64,000 nucleotides of DNA from Adiantum capillus-veneris (lineage: Eukaryota > Streptophyta > Polypodiopsida > Polypodiales > Pteridaceae), in NCBI GenBank assembly GCA_014529385.2, contig CM043956.1, positions 93,093,721 to 93,157,720 of the forward strand, written 5' to 3'. Position 1 is the stretch's first letter. Every line of letters starts with the position of its first letter. The notes below the pieces were generated by a model. It had not been told where the DNA came from, did no database searches, and saw only the letters and a program-made list of their open reading frames with translations. Positions 9,981-19,892 of this stretch are shown piece by piece. Position numbers and translations under genes: made by a program.

Positions 9981-12266
9981 ATGCACTTACGCTCTGGACG
10001 AGTGCTAGAACACGAGCATATTGAGGGTGCCTCTGTTCATACGGACACCCATCACCCATCCACGATAGGATCTAAACCCTCAGCGGGGACACAAGGTAGC
10101 ACCACCCAAGACCCTAAAATAGCCGCTAGTGATTCCTCCTCCGACTCAAAAATCATGGAAGCATACCCTACCCAAAACATTGAGAGAGAAGGCCATGCAC
10201 CTCCCGAAGCTCCACAGCCTAGTACTAGTATGTTTAGCCGTTTCATGGAAACATTAGGTAGAGCTACTCGCTCGGAACCTGATGCAAATGAAGCACACGA
10301 AGGGGGTGGGGAAGTGGACTCTCCTTTCACATCGCACGTGGACCCCACACCCCCAAAGAGTGTCCATGTGGATATCCTGCCAACTTCTTACCAAGAAGGC
10401 CCTGTTGAGCTTCCTTCTTCAGAAGTTCCCTCTAGAGTACCGTTGGTGACAAGTAAAACCACGGGGAGAAACATTGCTTCTACCTCACAAGAAACCGTTA
10501 ACACGTCGACTCTAGAAGGATTGTTCATTAATGATCATTGGACATAGGACCTCCACACTGAGGTGTTGACGGATCTACACTCTGGCCACGCCTACCATGT
10601 AGGATGGATAGAGATTGTACAATCCACCTCTAGTGCCACGAGCATCGAAGATCAACAGGAAATGATCTGTAATGTTATCCATGGCATTATTCAATCAGAA
10701 AGGCAAAACCGAGGGGTAAATATACTCTCAACTGGCCCCACGAGATTTCTGGATACGAGCAAGGCTCAACAGCCTACTCTATCAAAAATGGAGACTCCGC
10801 TAATGAGCCCCATGGACCCATCTTACGTCATTTCACTTGGGGTCTCTATGCAATCTGAGCCTCCGAGCGACAACTTTAGCTTCCCTAACTTGGCTCAACC
10901 CTCTATTAAGGAAAACACAGTGCTCACTCCAGGGATAGGCCTGACAGAGAATGTACCGATGACATCTACGGTTAGCGCAATGCCACTACCTAGTGTCGTA
11001 GTACCTAATATGGGGCCTCGATCGTATGTGCCTCTAGCCCCTTATGCACACATGGAAATCGAAGAGGATGGGTTGGACTTTGACACACCTCTACGATACC
11101 CTATTGAGTTAAATAGTGCCTATGGAAAAGTTCTATATAACGCCTTATTGGACACGGGTGCTAAATATAATCTGCTATCCTATGGAGTGTGGTGTCAGTT
11201 AGGGAAGCCACCTCTATCTGAGAGTATTATCCAAGTCAAGGGTGTCAACAAGAAAAAAACTACGGTTTTTGGAATCTGGCACACTTATGTCAGTTATGAC
11301 AATGGAATTGTAGCTCAAGACTTTTTGGTCATGCCTACTGGAACTATGGAGGGTAATATAAACCTAGGCCGCACATGGATGATAGCCACCAAATGCACTA
11401 TTGATTGGGGGACTGGGGGTGTTACAATGCAAAAGCCAACTCTTAGCCCTACCACTCAAGCCATAGTCCCGGAGATATTGCCTAAGGAAATAAAACCCAA
11501 GACATTGCATGTCCAGGAGGTTGAACCATACGTCCCCATAGCCCAACTCTCTAGAGCTTCAACTGATGTAGTTGAAAGAAAGCTTGAGACACACAAGACT
11601 CATCCTAATGTAATGAAGAAAACATACAAGTGGATCCCTAAAGCTTCCTTAGTGACCATAGCTAGTGCTAAAAAACAGAAGCCTTGTAAGAAACGTACCA
11701 CTCGCTCCAAGAAAAGTAAGAAAATGTTGTGATGGATCCCTAAACGACTATTGGAAGCCCAAGGCTACTATCAAGGAAATGATCAAATCTGGGTGCCAAA
11801 ACGTAGATTGTGCTCTTACCTATCACCTCACCCAAGTGAGCCCAATCCCGTAGCTCCAAAACGAATCAATGATCGTGGAAAGAAAAAAATCACAGAATGC
11901 TACACACCCGCTCCCGAGCTAGTTTGGGTACCAAAGAAGGAACGATTTGTTCCACCTAGCTCAGGAAGGGGGGAGTCCCATGAAGCTTCTAGGTCCTCAT
12001 GTAATACATCCATAGAGGTAAAAGCTTCTACAGAGCCTCCATCTATAGTAGTGGACCTCCATGAAGCTACAAAAGAATCCACACCTCCCAGTGTTCAAGA
12101 ATCACCTGATGAACCACTTCAAGTTCGATCTTGGGAGAGTACCTTACCACCCTTGCAACTTGACGAGGCACCTAGGGTAATAGAAAACTACTGGCAAAAA
12201 TCCTCACCTATTACCAACTGGAACAATTGGTTTCAAAGGGTGACAAGCTCATTTCAAACGGTATGA
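9981..12266 (+). pseudogene. X2 polyprotein: gag-like N-terminus, retropepsin-like domain, WxPK repeats
   Basis: One frame of about 762 codons from ATG at 9981 (MHLRSGRVLEHEH) to TGA at 12264, broken only by TAG (10545-10547) and TGA (11730-11732). The N-terminal 300 residues match X1's gag-like region. A retropepsin-like domain follows (about 11080-11430) with active site ALLDTGAKYNLLSYG and a later LGRTWMIA. The last part has four W-[VI]-P-K motifs (KWIPK, WIPKRLL, IWVPKRR, VWVPKKERF) and a serine/proline-rich tail. The TGA at 11730 is CGA in X1, a typical CpG deamination. The element could mature its own gag-like product, but nothing in it could copy or integrate it. Confidence 0.75.
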
Positions 12267-13893
12267 TCTACCCAAGGAAGGGGGGAGTGTTTGTGGACAT
12301 CCATCATTCACTTGCTTCCCTCTCAACCTTTCTCCCTGACCTCTTAATCTCCGATCTTAGGGAATGTACATATAAAGCTTTATACTCAAAAAAAATAAAA
12401 AAATAAAGAGCAAGAGCAATTAGCAAACGAGTATGCACATTAAAAGTCAAAACATTGACTCAGACCTACACATGTCACATCTGGTACAGTGAAACAGAAA
12501 CCTATGCCATAAAACACCTTTGATCCTCATCACTTGAGTGATGGAGGGTAGGTAAGATTAGTACGATAGGAGTGTTTCTGTTTTAGAGTTGAGAGATTAG
12601 CGAAGTTCTCTTTTCCCACTAATGTGCCTCCTGGAGGTATTCCTTTTGTTTCCTAGTGTGTACAGGAACGTGTTGCTGTGGTTAGGATTTGGACCTTCAT
12701 GGAACCTTTCTCTCGTTCACACTTCAAATCAAGCGTGACCATCAACACAAACAGGTGTTTTATGTCCATTAGCATTGCCCTTATCTTTTTGCATCCATGT
12801 TTGTCTGCTTTGATTATGATTGGTAGCATAATATTCAGCGCATTTGCTTAGTATCAAACATTTAATTCAATGTAATGTTTTGTCATAATCACTTGTCTAG
12901 GTTTAAAAATCAAGCAATCCGACTAAGCTAGTTTGACCAAGCTAGGTATTAGAGATCTTCTCTTAATACCATGGGGAATGTCTTCCTAATAAGCAATGGT
13001 TACTTAGGTTCTTAATCCGATTTAGGCAGCATTGTGTGAAATGTACTAGGGCTTTCTAGTGGGCTTAACCCTAGTGACCTTTAGCTTAAGTATTATAAAA
13101 GGAGTTTACTAATGTGATGAGCCTGGGGAGGGTAACAGTGTTATATGACCCCCCAAAGTTACAAAATTAAAATGCTGAAAATGAACAAACAAAAAATCAA
13201 AGTGCCACAATGTAAAATCTTACGCTGGAAGAGAAATCTTAGCTTGAATTGGTACTTCACTCACATGTATCGCCTATGGTACTAGAGCCCTAGAGGTTCC
13301 CACTGTGGGCGCTTTTCCTTGAAAAGCAAAAAACCCAAGGCATACAAAATAAGCACACACATCATAATTGAATCAATGTGAAAAGACTTTGGGGGGGTCA
13401 AAGAAAAAGTAATCAGTCAGGCGATGATTTCATGAGAAATTCCTTTTATGGTAGCTTAACTACAAGGTTTTCTAGATATAGCCTCTAGTCAGCCCTCGAA
13501 CATGAATACTTGGCTCTCGCAATTAAAGAACTTAATTGACCACAGATAATTAAGAAGCTTACCCATGGTATTAATATTCGATCTCTAGTGCCTTTCGACC
13601 GTCAAATTAGCGACCCCAGACTTGTTTAATTTTTTACCTTTACATCTGTTTATGCATTTGATTACATTGCAATTTAATGTTCATTGCTACCAAATTGTTT
13701 GAAATTCTTTTACCAATCAATGGGTCTACCTAAAACTGCATATGCTTTTTAATCACTTATGAGAATGCAATTACTGTGCAAATGTTGTTTGATTTTGCAG
13801 TGACTGAAGAAGGCTAAGGACATTCATCTCAAATGCTCTTCCACCTCGACGAACCAGCTTCAACTCAATAGCTTCCGAGGACGGAATCTACAT
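12267..13893 (+). other. X2 3' untranslated region with internal purine tract
   Basis: About 1.6 kb with no credible ORF. It begins with AAGGAAGGGGGGAGTGTTTG near 12275, which closely resembles the real purine tract at 13894-13907. The segment is conserved with X1 (21223 onward), including the internal purine tract. Confidence 0.65.
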
Positions 13894-13907
13894 CAGGAAG
13901 GGGGGCA
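13894..13907 (+). other. X2 polypurine tract
   Basis: AGGAAGGGGGGCA directly before the 3' LTR. The X1 equivalent is at 26463-26474. Confidence 0.8.
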
Positions 13908-14202
13908 TGTTAACCCTCACGGCTCACGGACACCCCATCACCTACGACGAACGTGTATTATGTATTTGGTAGAGTCAGGTACCGGGCTTGTCGGACCAAT
14001 AGGGAAAGGTAGAGTGATCACCGATGAGAGGTGCACTCTAACTGGGACATTCAAGGGATTAGTTGGCTAAGCATGGGCGCCCAAGTGTGAATGGGGTGAG
14101 CTCATATAAAAGCCAACTAAACCTAATTTTTACTCATTCTCTCATTTGTGCAATAGAAGAGTGCTCTTGCTCCATCTCCATCTTCTTCTTCTTCACCTCC
14201 TC

Positions 14203-14239
<37 letters not shown>

Positions 14240-14490
14240 GGAGAGTGTGTGTGCGATCGAGCATTACGAAGGCACGGCGGTGGCGAGGCGGTTGAGCACG
14301 GCACGACTGCAGCTTCTTCTTCATCGCGGCGAGGAATCCACCACGAAGGCGAGCGTAGAGCGGTGAGTGACACACCCTTTGCTCTCTTGAGCTTGCTAGT
14401 TTAGGCTTGTTGTGTGCTTGGAGCCGTTTGTGGCTCGCACACGGTGTATTTGCAAGTCCCTTGCTTCGACAGTGCGACAAGGAGCGCACA
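13908..14490 (+). repeat. X2 3' LTR
   Basis: 583 bp, nearly identical to the 5' LTR apart from a few substitutions and a shorter GT/GA microsatellite. It ends GCGCACA and is followed by the CTTTA duplication (14491-14495). Confidence 0.93.
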
Positions 14491-14495
14491 CTTTA

Positions 14496-14960
14496 TCAAA
14501 GGTATCTGAGAATTTACCTTTTACCTTTTCTCGAAGGATGGGGTAAAGCCCTGCCAGGAAATAGTCCTTCTTTAGGCATTCTGGCGCCCTTTCTCCTTCA
14601 CCTAGTGATGCACACCATTTCTCCCACAGGTTGGAAAACTTTCCTTCATAGCTTCTATAGTCATTGGGTGATGTTTGACGTAGCTCTAAGAGCTGTCTCC
14701 ATATCTCCTCTGGAGGCTCATGGCGGCGAAATTCTTCGATGAAGGCCATCTTTAAGGACTCTCAGTCTCTTCTTTCTTCAGGTGCCAAAGTTTGATACCA
14801 TAATTTTGCACCTTCCCTCAAGACCAAAGGAAAGGCCCTCAACTTAGTAGCTTCGTCATCCCTTCCCGATACCAGAAAGGCCATTTCCAAATTATCCAAA
14901 AAGTCTGGAGCAACCTCCCCAGGCTTACATTAAAAATTAGGGAAGGCCATAAGTGAGAGA
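14496..14960 (-). pseudogene. gag: G1 gag N-terminal (capsid) part
   Basis: Reading right to left: a retrotransposon gag domain with FLDNLEMAFLVSGRDDEATK, FPLVLREGAKLWYQTL, FIEEFRRHEPPEEIW and WEKWCASLGEGERAPECL, ending at the X2 insertion in FSDTFDK. One in-frame TGA (14762-14764) interrupts RRD-stop-ESL, where tryptophan is expected. The 5' limit is uncertain because no clean ATG is visible. It aligns in layout with G2 gag (48176-48913). Confidence 0.85.
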
Positions 14961-15041
14961 GTAAACAATTACACAAACAACTCCAATTTATTTTAAAATA
15001 GAGTATGGTAATTACAATTTGGAGCTTTAGCACAACTTAGC

Positions 15042-15269
15042 TCAAAATAGGATGAAGATCGACACATCAAAGGAATGGTAATAGTCTAGTAAGGGTAGAA
15101 TGATAGGATGAGGAGAGCGCAAGATTTCCCCAAGTCTCTCGGCTCCAAACAACAGGGCTATTCTTTGCTGATAAAAGATTTTTCTATCAATACAAATATT
15201 CACACGGATATGACACACAAAATGGAAAGGAAACATGCGGTGATCATCATTCTCATTATTGGCATCCAT
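15042..15269 (-). CDS. G1 small leader ORF (75 aa), conserved in G2
   Basis: ATG at 15269 to TGA at 15042. It lies between the primer site and gag. The protein reads FPFHF, HIRVNI, RKI, FGAERLGEIL, ILPLLDYYHSFDVSIFILF, and aligns with two tandem small ORFs at the same place in G2 (48998-49216 and 49238-49450). By hand alignment with the closer G2 copy, about 42 residues are shared, and about 23 of those codons differ only synonymously. That pattern points to selection on the protein. I do not recognise the family. An alternative upstream TTG exists, but the ATG is the natural choice. Confidence 0.7.
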   Translation of the reverse strand: MDANNENDDHRMFPFHFVCHIRVNICIDRKIFYQQRIALLFGAERLGEILRSPHPIILPLLDYYHSFDVSIFILF

Positions 15270-15285
15270 ACTTACACACAAGAGC

Positions 15286-15819
15286 CTAGCTTAGTTGCAT
15301 CACCTTGGGACCAATGAGCCTGATCAGCCACAGAAGGTCAGCACCTCGGATCACTTCGACTCTTCCTGATGCATCTGTGAAGACGTAAGGCGTGATGGCA
15401 ACACTTTGTACAATGCTGAGCCTTTTAGCAAGCAACAATTGGATGCTATTACCATAATCAGCATGACGAATGAAAGTGACACCATTAATGTGCAGCACAT
15501 CATCAACTAAGATAGTTTCCTTAGATTGAGATAACTTCTTGAAAATTAGCAGCAAAGGTAGGGCAGGGAGGCTTTTCACCCGGTCTCCAAAGCACTTTGG
15601 ACAATATCCAAAGTGATCTTCACGCGGACAGGAGGTTGGCTTGGGATTGGTGGTGCCTGGATTCACAAAGTGCACTGGGAGCACTCGCAGACGGGCAACA
15701 ATCTTGTAGGCAAGCCTTCGCCTCTTTGCTTCAGGAGGATTTAGGGGTGAGAGTCGTGGTTGCAAGTTGGAGGTTGAAGTTGGTTGCTCACTAGCCTTTT
15801 TCTTGTCTGTAGTGGTCAT
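15286..15819 (-). CDS. G1 leader ORF of 177 aa, function unknown
   Basis: ATG at 15819 (MTTTDKKKASEQ) to the stop at 15286, ending 17 bases before the ATG of the next small ORF. The frame is also open a little upstream without an ATG. There is a basic proline-rich first third (PPEAKRRR), a cysteine pair in FGYCPKCFG, then a hydrophobic second half with no motif I know. No counterpart is visible in G2, whose leader is shorter. It could be an accessory protein like the ORF upstream of gag in Ogre/Tat elements, but I see no sequence evidence for that beyond position. Confidence 0.45.
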   Translation of the reverse strand: MTTTDKKKASEQPTSTSNLQPRLSPLNPPEAKRRRLAYKIVARLRVLPVHFVNPGTTNPKPTSCPREDHFGYCPKCFGDRVKSLPALPLLLIFKKLSQSKETILVDDVLHINGVTFIRHADYGNSIQLLLAKRLSIVQSVAITPYVFTDASGRVEVIRGADLLWLIRLIGPKVMQLS

Positions 15820-15856
15820 GTAATCCCTTATTAATGAGATTAAGCCAAATGTTACC

Positions 15857-16254
15857 TTACGCTTGAGCACGCGCTGCAGCCTTGGGCCACTTAGGTGTAG
15901 AGGTGATCTTCCTCCTCTTAGTCGGCTCCTCAGGAAAGAGAGGTCTGGTGATGCTTTCTCTTCCCTTAATGTGTGTCACAGTACCTTCGTGTATGTTGAT
16001 GTAGAATATTTCAAGCTCGTGTGCGTTGGAGGTTTCTGGAGCACTCATAGGTTGAGAGGAGAGGTATATCAAGCTCTTCTTCTTACTCTCCTTCGTTGGC
16101 GACGATCACGAACAAGGCATGTAGAAGAACTTACTTCTTGAATTTCAATGACACTGCAACCTGGTAACAAGACCTCGATGAAAGCTTTTAAGGCCTCTAA
16201 AGCCTCCTCCTCTTCTGTTCTCCAATTTGCAAACTCCTCACGCCATTCGTCCAT
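15857..16254 (-). other. G1 leader region with two short overlapping ORFs
   Basis: ATG at 16254 opens 61 codons (MDEWREEFANWRTEEEEALEAL, acidic helix-like start, basic RRQRRRVRRRA end). In the next frame ATG at 16048 opens 63 codons with KRRKI near the end. They may be pieces of one gene broken by a frameshift and joined to the ORF at 15286-15819. I cannot decide between that and chance. Confidence 0.35.
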
Positions 16255-16304
16255 GTTGTAGATTGCACATCTTCATTGCTTGTGGACTGAAGGTCTGTGT
16301 AGCC

Positions 16305-16323
16305 CTCCTCAGTGGGGGCACCA
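16305..16323 (-). other. G1 primer-binding site
   Basis: TGGTGCCCCCACTGAGGAG on the minus strand, three bases inside the 5' LTR. G2 has TGGTACCCCCACTGAGGA at the same spot. The matching tRNA would have an acceptor stem starting GCCCCCA (or GTACCA-ending partner in G2). Plastid-type tRNA-Glu has a similar terminus from memory, but the match seems to fade beyond the acceptor stem. Confidence 0.65.
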
Positions 16324-16326
16324 AAA

Positions 16327-17803
16327 TGATAGCGGGAAAAAGAGCAGTGCAATCGGGTGGCCTCTGTACTCGTGCACACTCCACAAACCACGCCTCATGC
16401 AAACAAGCAAAGAACAAAACAAAGGGGGCACCACCCTAAATTAAGAGGTTTAGGGACCTCACACATAGTGCACATAGGCAAGTGAGACTTCTGGCATTAT
16501 GATGGCATCAAAACATATGGCAAAACACATAGAAGCGAAGCTTAGGGACCTTATGTAGCATATATATACACAAAACATCAGCTTAACAATACAACGGCAT
16601 CTGATCATACATAACAAGGATATAGAGAAGCAAGCCAAGGATGGCATAACCACTTGTCAAAAACAATCAACCCAGCAAGTAGGTATGATCCTACTAGCAA
16701 CACATCAATACCTTAGAGAATGATGGCGATGATGGTGGCCATGGAGCATGAGAGAAGACTCCTTATTTAGGTTTTAGGGCTAGTAATGTAGCATACTAGA
16801 GGGAGAGAGAGAGAGAGAGGGAGAGAGAGTAGAGCTCCACCCATAGCTCCTCGTTGTGAGCAATGTCGTCATAGCTTCGTTGCTTGGTGAAGTGGGTGAA
16901 GTGTTGTTTTGAGTGAGAGAAGGCCTCCTTATATAGGTTTCTGAGAGGGTTTAGGATTAGGGATAAACATGCTTAAATCCGTTGATTGGGGTTACTTTTT
17001 GCTTAGGGTGGTCTGATATGTCACCATCAAGATATTCTCTAGAGTGATGTGAGAGGGGAGGGTAAATGCTGATTTTTCTGATTGTGACACATGGGGATAA
17101 GGCCTTGACCAGCATTTAAGAGCAGGTAAGGTGGCTGTTGAAACTAGAGGTTCTGCACATGTCAGGGGGGGACCTGCGGGGGGGAGGTGGCAGCTGGGTC
17201 CTCTTGAATATCAAATTCTCAAAAATCCTCAACCATGGCTTCTTTTGACATGTGTTCTTTGAAAAAATCAGCATGTCTCTTTTCAACTCATAAGTCTTTA
17301 TCCCTGTTGACTCACCTTTACCATAAGATTTTCCCCTTTTCTCCTCCTGTAACTGCATTGTTGATGCCCAATCACTGCTTCTAGTAATAGTGAACTGTTA
17401 CCTACCAAATACTTATGGTGCAGTAAAAAATATTTACCATGGGTAAAAAAAGTTACTGTAGGTAAAAAGTGATTTGTATTTACCATGTATGTGAAAAATA
17501 TTTACTGTCAGTAAAAAAGTGAAAACGGAGTATGCTGTGCTGTGAGTCCACACGAACATCCTCATGTAAATTTCACTAGAAATTCACACCTAGAATGGGC
17601 TATTCTGTAAGATATAGGTTGTAGGCATGCATAAGAGCTCGTTCCCACGTATCTTCTGTCCATGGAACTTTTTACTCTTTGGTGCTTGTGAAGTAGATTT
17701 TTCTTCTCTTTCGAGATCCCTTGGACTAGAGTATCCTCATCTCCCCAACAGCTGACTGTGCCTTTATTGCATCTTCAGAAGGGGTCCTAAAAACCATGCA
17801 TCA
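16327..17803 (-). repeat. G1 5' LTR (right copy)
   Basis: 1477 bp, TGATAGCGGG to CCATGCATCA on the plus strand. It has the stem-loop at 16434-16455 and the TATA box at 16928-16937, and is followed by GTATT at 17804-17808. Differences from the left copy are few: scattered substitutions, a short GGG indel and the contracted GTAAAAAATATTTAC array. Confidence 0.93.
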
Positions 17804-19217
17804 GTATTGGTATAGAACCCTAAGGGTGGAAGAAAAAACGATTTACCCTACTCTTAGGAGACTGTTCTTAAAAGAATACATACGAGAGGGAGTACTTTGG
17901 GGTGTAGCCTCTCAACTCCAGAAAGCCCAACGAAAGGAAGGAGAGTCAGTGAGAGACTTTATAAGTCGCTTGAAGCATTTGAATTCTCGTTGTAATCCAA
18001 ATGAGCTCTTCAATAATAACCAATTTCTTGATAGATTCATTAGGGGGTTACGATATGAGGATATCTACAATGGCCTAGTCATTAAAGGTATCACCACTTG
18101 GGAAGCAGTCACCACCAATGCGATCCAATTGGAGTATAATTTAATGATTCAAGGAGAAAGAGTGTCTGTTGAGCCTAAATCTATTAGCTCGCAAGCATCA
18201 GGGCATCAGCCAATGACCCTAAAGCCTATTGCTAAGGAGCCAAAGATATCTGAGATGACTTTAGCAGATCTCACCAAAGCTATTCAAGAGAGTCTTAGAG
18301 ACAATCGTGCTCCGCTGAACAATCATATGTATCCAAGAAGGGAGCAACAATGGTGCTCAGTATGCTATGGACCGAATAGTACCAATGAATGCCCTACTTT
18401 TAGAGTGAAATTCAATGGGAATTGCAATGCCTGTGGGAGGTATGGTCATCAAGCTAAGGATTGCATAGTATTTAAGCGCGCGATGGTCAATAGACCAACC
18501 TTAGCATGGACAAACACACCTCGATTTCCTGCATTGATGCCGGCCCCACCTCTTGAACAAACAACACAACACATGGTCCCTAGGGCCCAAAATGTTGTTC
18601 AAACAACACCTTTACCACCTCCAGTGCTAGGACCGCAACCACCACATACGAGAATCACTTATGTGAATCAAGTGGGTTGTGAGTCATCTATTTCTTGTTT
18701 GGAAGGCTGTGAGGAAGATATAGATCCTAATATTTCCTATGGGATGGATGTGCTTGAAGAAATTCCACAATACTACATGGAGGACTATTGGGAACAAGTC
18801 AAACCTGTATATCAAGTAGCTGCTCTTGCGGCAAGAGGCCAAAATATCAATTACACTGCTAAGAGACCACCTCTTCAATGCTATGAGTGTGGAGGTCCGC
18901 ATCGTGTAGCCGAGTGTCCTATTAGGCTACAAAAGAATGGCACACTAATGCAAACCAATCAAGCGACCACGTCTACAATGTCGATACTCATGTGTAATCA
19001 ATGTGGCATAGATCATTTGATTGCCCAATGTCCAAATAATCCAAATGCACCGAAGATCACGCCATTAAATTTGATTGAAGTTACCAAGGAGCCATCACAA
19101 AGTACACTTGTGGTACCAGTAAACGTACTCACACGATCGATGCTCCAAAAAAAAAAAAATCTTGAGGAAAGAGACACGACATCAATTGCCCAATCTCAGA
19201 AAAAGAAGAAAACATGA
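17804..19217 (+). pseudogene. gag: X1 gag capsid 3' part and zinc-knuckle region
   Basis: It resumes X1's gag after G1 with WYRTLRVEEKTIYPTLRRLF, FLKEYI, RKEGESVRDFISRLKHL, CNPNELFNNNQFLDRFIRGL, a standard retrotransposon gag domain. Several zinc-knuckle-like motifs follow: CNACGRYGHQAKDC (CCHC), CYECGGPHRVAEC and CNQCGIDHLIAQC (both one residue short between C and H), plus a C-x2-C pair in WCSVC. Long proline-rich spacers separate them. The frame ends at TGA (19215-19217) but goes on in the same frame through to the protease. X2 lacks this entire section. Confidence 0.88.
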
Positions 19218-19892
19218 AGAAAGAGATCGCAAAAAGCAACAAAGTCAGACCCCAGTTCAAAGACCAACATAGGGATTGGTGATGACCTTGTATATATGAA
19301 TGACGTTGAAGAGGATTTTGATTCAGGAGAAACCATGGAGACCAAAACGACCACTAAGATAGAAACCAACAAGTAAGATCTTCATGAGTCACAATGGCAA
19401 GGATCCAAGAAGAAGATAGGAACTTATCCAAACCCTACAGAGGAGATTGAGCGAGTCAAGCAATTAAGGAGTTTGGTAGAAGATACCCAAAGGGATCTAG
19501 AACCAGCACCTAGGAAGATCCAGGTTACAGACACAGTGTTCCCTACGCAACAACAACCTCACCAAGACCATAGACCCTTAGCCATACCTAGTGTCATCCA
19601 AGAAGAAAGTGACTTAAAGTCATGGGAAAGTGGGCGTACTCACTTCTTGATGGAAAGAATGTTTACAGAGGGACTACTTGATCCTATTGAAGAAATGGAG
19701 ATTCCATCTTCCCCACGTCAAGGGACTGAAGTCCAAAAGGTGTTGTTAAACATTGCCAAATTGATGGATTTCATGTCTTCAGAAGTTAGAACCACCATCA
19801 TGTCCAAACTATATAAAGACCCTAAGCTAGTCTCAACTCTTCGAGCCTTCCTCAATGGAGAACTGAAGTTTGGGCTACCACAATTTACATAG
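19218..19892 (+). pseudogene. X1 gag-protease linker
   Basis: In frame with the preceding gag and the following protease, with stops at TAA 19374-19376 and TAG 19890-19892. It is charged and low in motifs, with a conserved-looking helix-rich part (VQKVLLNIAKLMDFMSSEVRTTIMSKL). No domain recognised. Confidence 0.55.

Larger units (their letters stand above)
8439..14490 (+). mobile_element. X2: non-autonomous LTR element with gag-like, protease-like and WxPK regions
   Basis: A 6052-bp element with LTRs of 601 and 583 bp, both starting TGTTAACCCTCACGG and ending GCGCACA, flanked by CTTTA. The tRNA-Asp-type primer site and a purine tract are present. The interior has one long frame (9981-12266) and a long 3' untranslated stretch. 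It lacks the capsid, zinc-knuckle and usual protease regions of its relative X1 but has a different retropepsin-like domain in their place. No reverse transcriptase or integrase is present. Being inserted in G1, which is itself inserted in X1, X2 is the youngest of the three, and the family moved more than once. Confidence 0.93.
1847..17803 (-). mobile_element. G1: Ty3/gypsy Tat-like element with nested X2
   Basis: Complete minus-strand gypsy element bounded by near-identical LTRs (1847-3361 and 16327-17803) and the duplication GTATT. Without X2 it is about 9.9 kb. In its own 5' to 3' order (right to left): LTR, primer site, several leader ORFs, gag, protease, reverse transcriptase, RNase H, archaeal-type RNase H, integrase, purine tract, LTR. 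The order RT-RNH-aRNH-INT with no chromodomain places it with the Tat lineage. The gag is split by X2 between 8438 and 14496. Near-identical LTRs indicate a fairly recent insertion, yet the coding region already has several stops and shifts, so this copy is not autonomous. Confidence 0.92.
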
